DNA from: Rugalucina vietnamica
Lineage: Eukaryota > Mollusca > Bivalvia > Lucinida > Lucinidae
Assembly (NCBI GenBank): GCA_964017185.1
Contig: OZ024869.1
Coordinates: 5,106,501-5,170,500, forward strand
Length of the DNA: 64,000 nucleotides
Direction of reading: 5' to 3'
Shown here: in pieces, positions 63,375 to 64,000 of the stretch
How the letters are laid out: the number at the start of each line of letters is the position of its first letter
Numbering within the stretch: the first letter of the stretch is position 1
Program-made: the position numbers and the translations under genes
The notes under the pieces: model-generated
The model's database searches: none
The model's input: only the letters and a program-made list of their open reading frames with translations
What the model was told of the DNA's origin: nothing

Positions 63375-64000
63375 TAAAGGAAAGAGAATGTGGAATCGAA
63401 ATTTCCCCCTATATTCTCTCTGCTTCTAGACCTCAGCCTAAACTCTATCTTTAATTCTTCACAGCCTGCAACACCCCTCACCCCCTCAACTTGGACCTAT
63501 GGGGAGTCTAGTGGCAGGGATAATTTTGGAAGGTGCCATGGGCAAATTTGCCCTCTAATTTTCAAAATGGCCCCTTCATTTTGAATAATATAATGTAAGG
63601 AGATACATGATAATGATTCTAGCTGAGAATTTTCTGCGAAATGGCCTCTCACATGTTCAAGCCAACAATATCCCTGTAGTGGCCTGGTAGTTACAGTACT
63701 AGATTCGGCATCTAGAGGTCAGGACATACCAAAAGACATGACAGTCATACCTAGAGACTATGAGCGTCATTGAATTGCAGTGTTGAGATAAAGTTGTTCA
63801 AAAATGGCAGAAACTGGATTGAGAAAGTCTACAAACACTTACCAACAACAATATATTAATACATTTTTGGTTATGAAATAGAGCTAATTTGGCACTTGAA
63901 TAGCCCTGCCTCACCTTTTTTCTGGAAAGACTGTGCAAGAAGCATGCGTTTTACACCAACTATGGCCCAGTAACCTAAGGTGATCAATATCCTATCATAG
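63375..64000. other. DNA with a possible SINE head
   Basis: GTAGTGGCCTGGTAGTTACA and CATCTAGAGGTCAGGACA (63675-63725) resemble a SINE tRNA-like head, without a convincing B box. Nothing else was seen. Confidence 0.35.

Noticed and set aside
1-64000. LTR retroelement, Polinton or other virus-derived copy
   Set aside because: No integrase, protease, capsid or long terminal repeats were recognised; both RT frames have LINE-type wording.

Overview
This window reads as nuclear DNA of a marine invertebrate, most probably a bivalve mollusc. It is AT-rich, has spliced exons with GT-AG borders and no bacterial-type operons, and is packed with short non-autonomous transposons, tRNA-derived SINEs, LINEs, minisatellites and Pearl/Helitron-like repeats of a kind known from bivalves. 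The species cannot be named from the sequence.

One host gene is supported. It lies on the minus strand and is a receptor-type protein tyrosine phosphatase of the PTPRN/PTPRN2 (IA-2/phogrin, nematode ida-1) family. Ten exons, from 41891 down to the stop codon at 7781, join in phase and encode the juxtamembrane part and the whole phosphatase domain (about 301 residues). The signal peptide, luminal domain and membrane segment are not recognised and probably lie beyond 64000. The signature loop reads [10 protein letters not shown], with Asp where active enzymes have Ala, as in vertebrate IA-2. The WPD loop and the KNRY loop keep their ancestral residues.

The rest of the window is mainly mobile DNA. 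The dominant component is one foldback MITE family, here called the GAGCC family: about 43 full or partial copies, roughly 14% of the window. It has GAGCC/GGCTC ends, a 4-bp target duplication of the form ANNT, and an internal palindrome of about 65 bp. Other families are: four long repeats (2241, 39655, 50699, 56096) ending in a GGTGAGCTAA hairpin, plus a cousin at 15188; three Harbinger-like MITEs (69, 44233, 63059); TTAA-target MITEs (16313, 27941, 45736, 48488, 58837) and a piggyBac-like insert (56512); TA-target elements (4841, 5982, 29421, 33501); a GTACCC foldback family (26157, 27099, 41515, 60655); and a GGGGCCAGTTG family (33834, 34098, 60441) with one perfect 50-bp-arm palindrome. 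There are about nine SINEs or SINE fragments.

Three LINE pieces are present: 22400-25545 minus (long RT frame with a C2H2 finger, endonuclease internally deleted), 53618-55430 minus (5'-truncated but open RT frame with a PHD-like finger and an (ATG)n tail) and about 17790-18428 plus (3' end only). Minisatellites of 33 bp (20460-21360) and 18 bp (30703-31154) stay open in frame because their periods are multiples of three. Stretches between these elements look like ordinary intron or intergenic AT-rich DNA.
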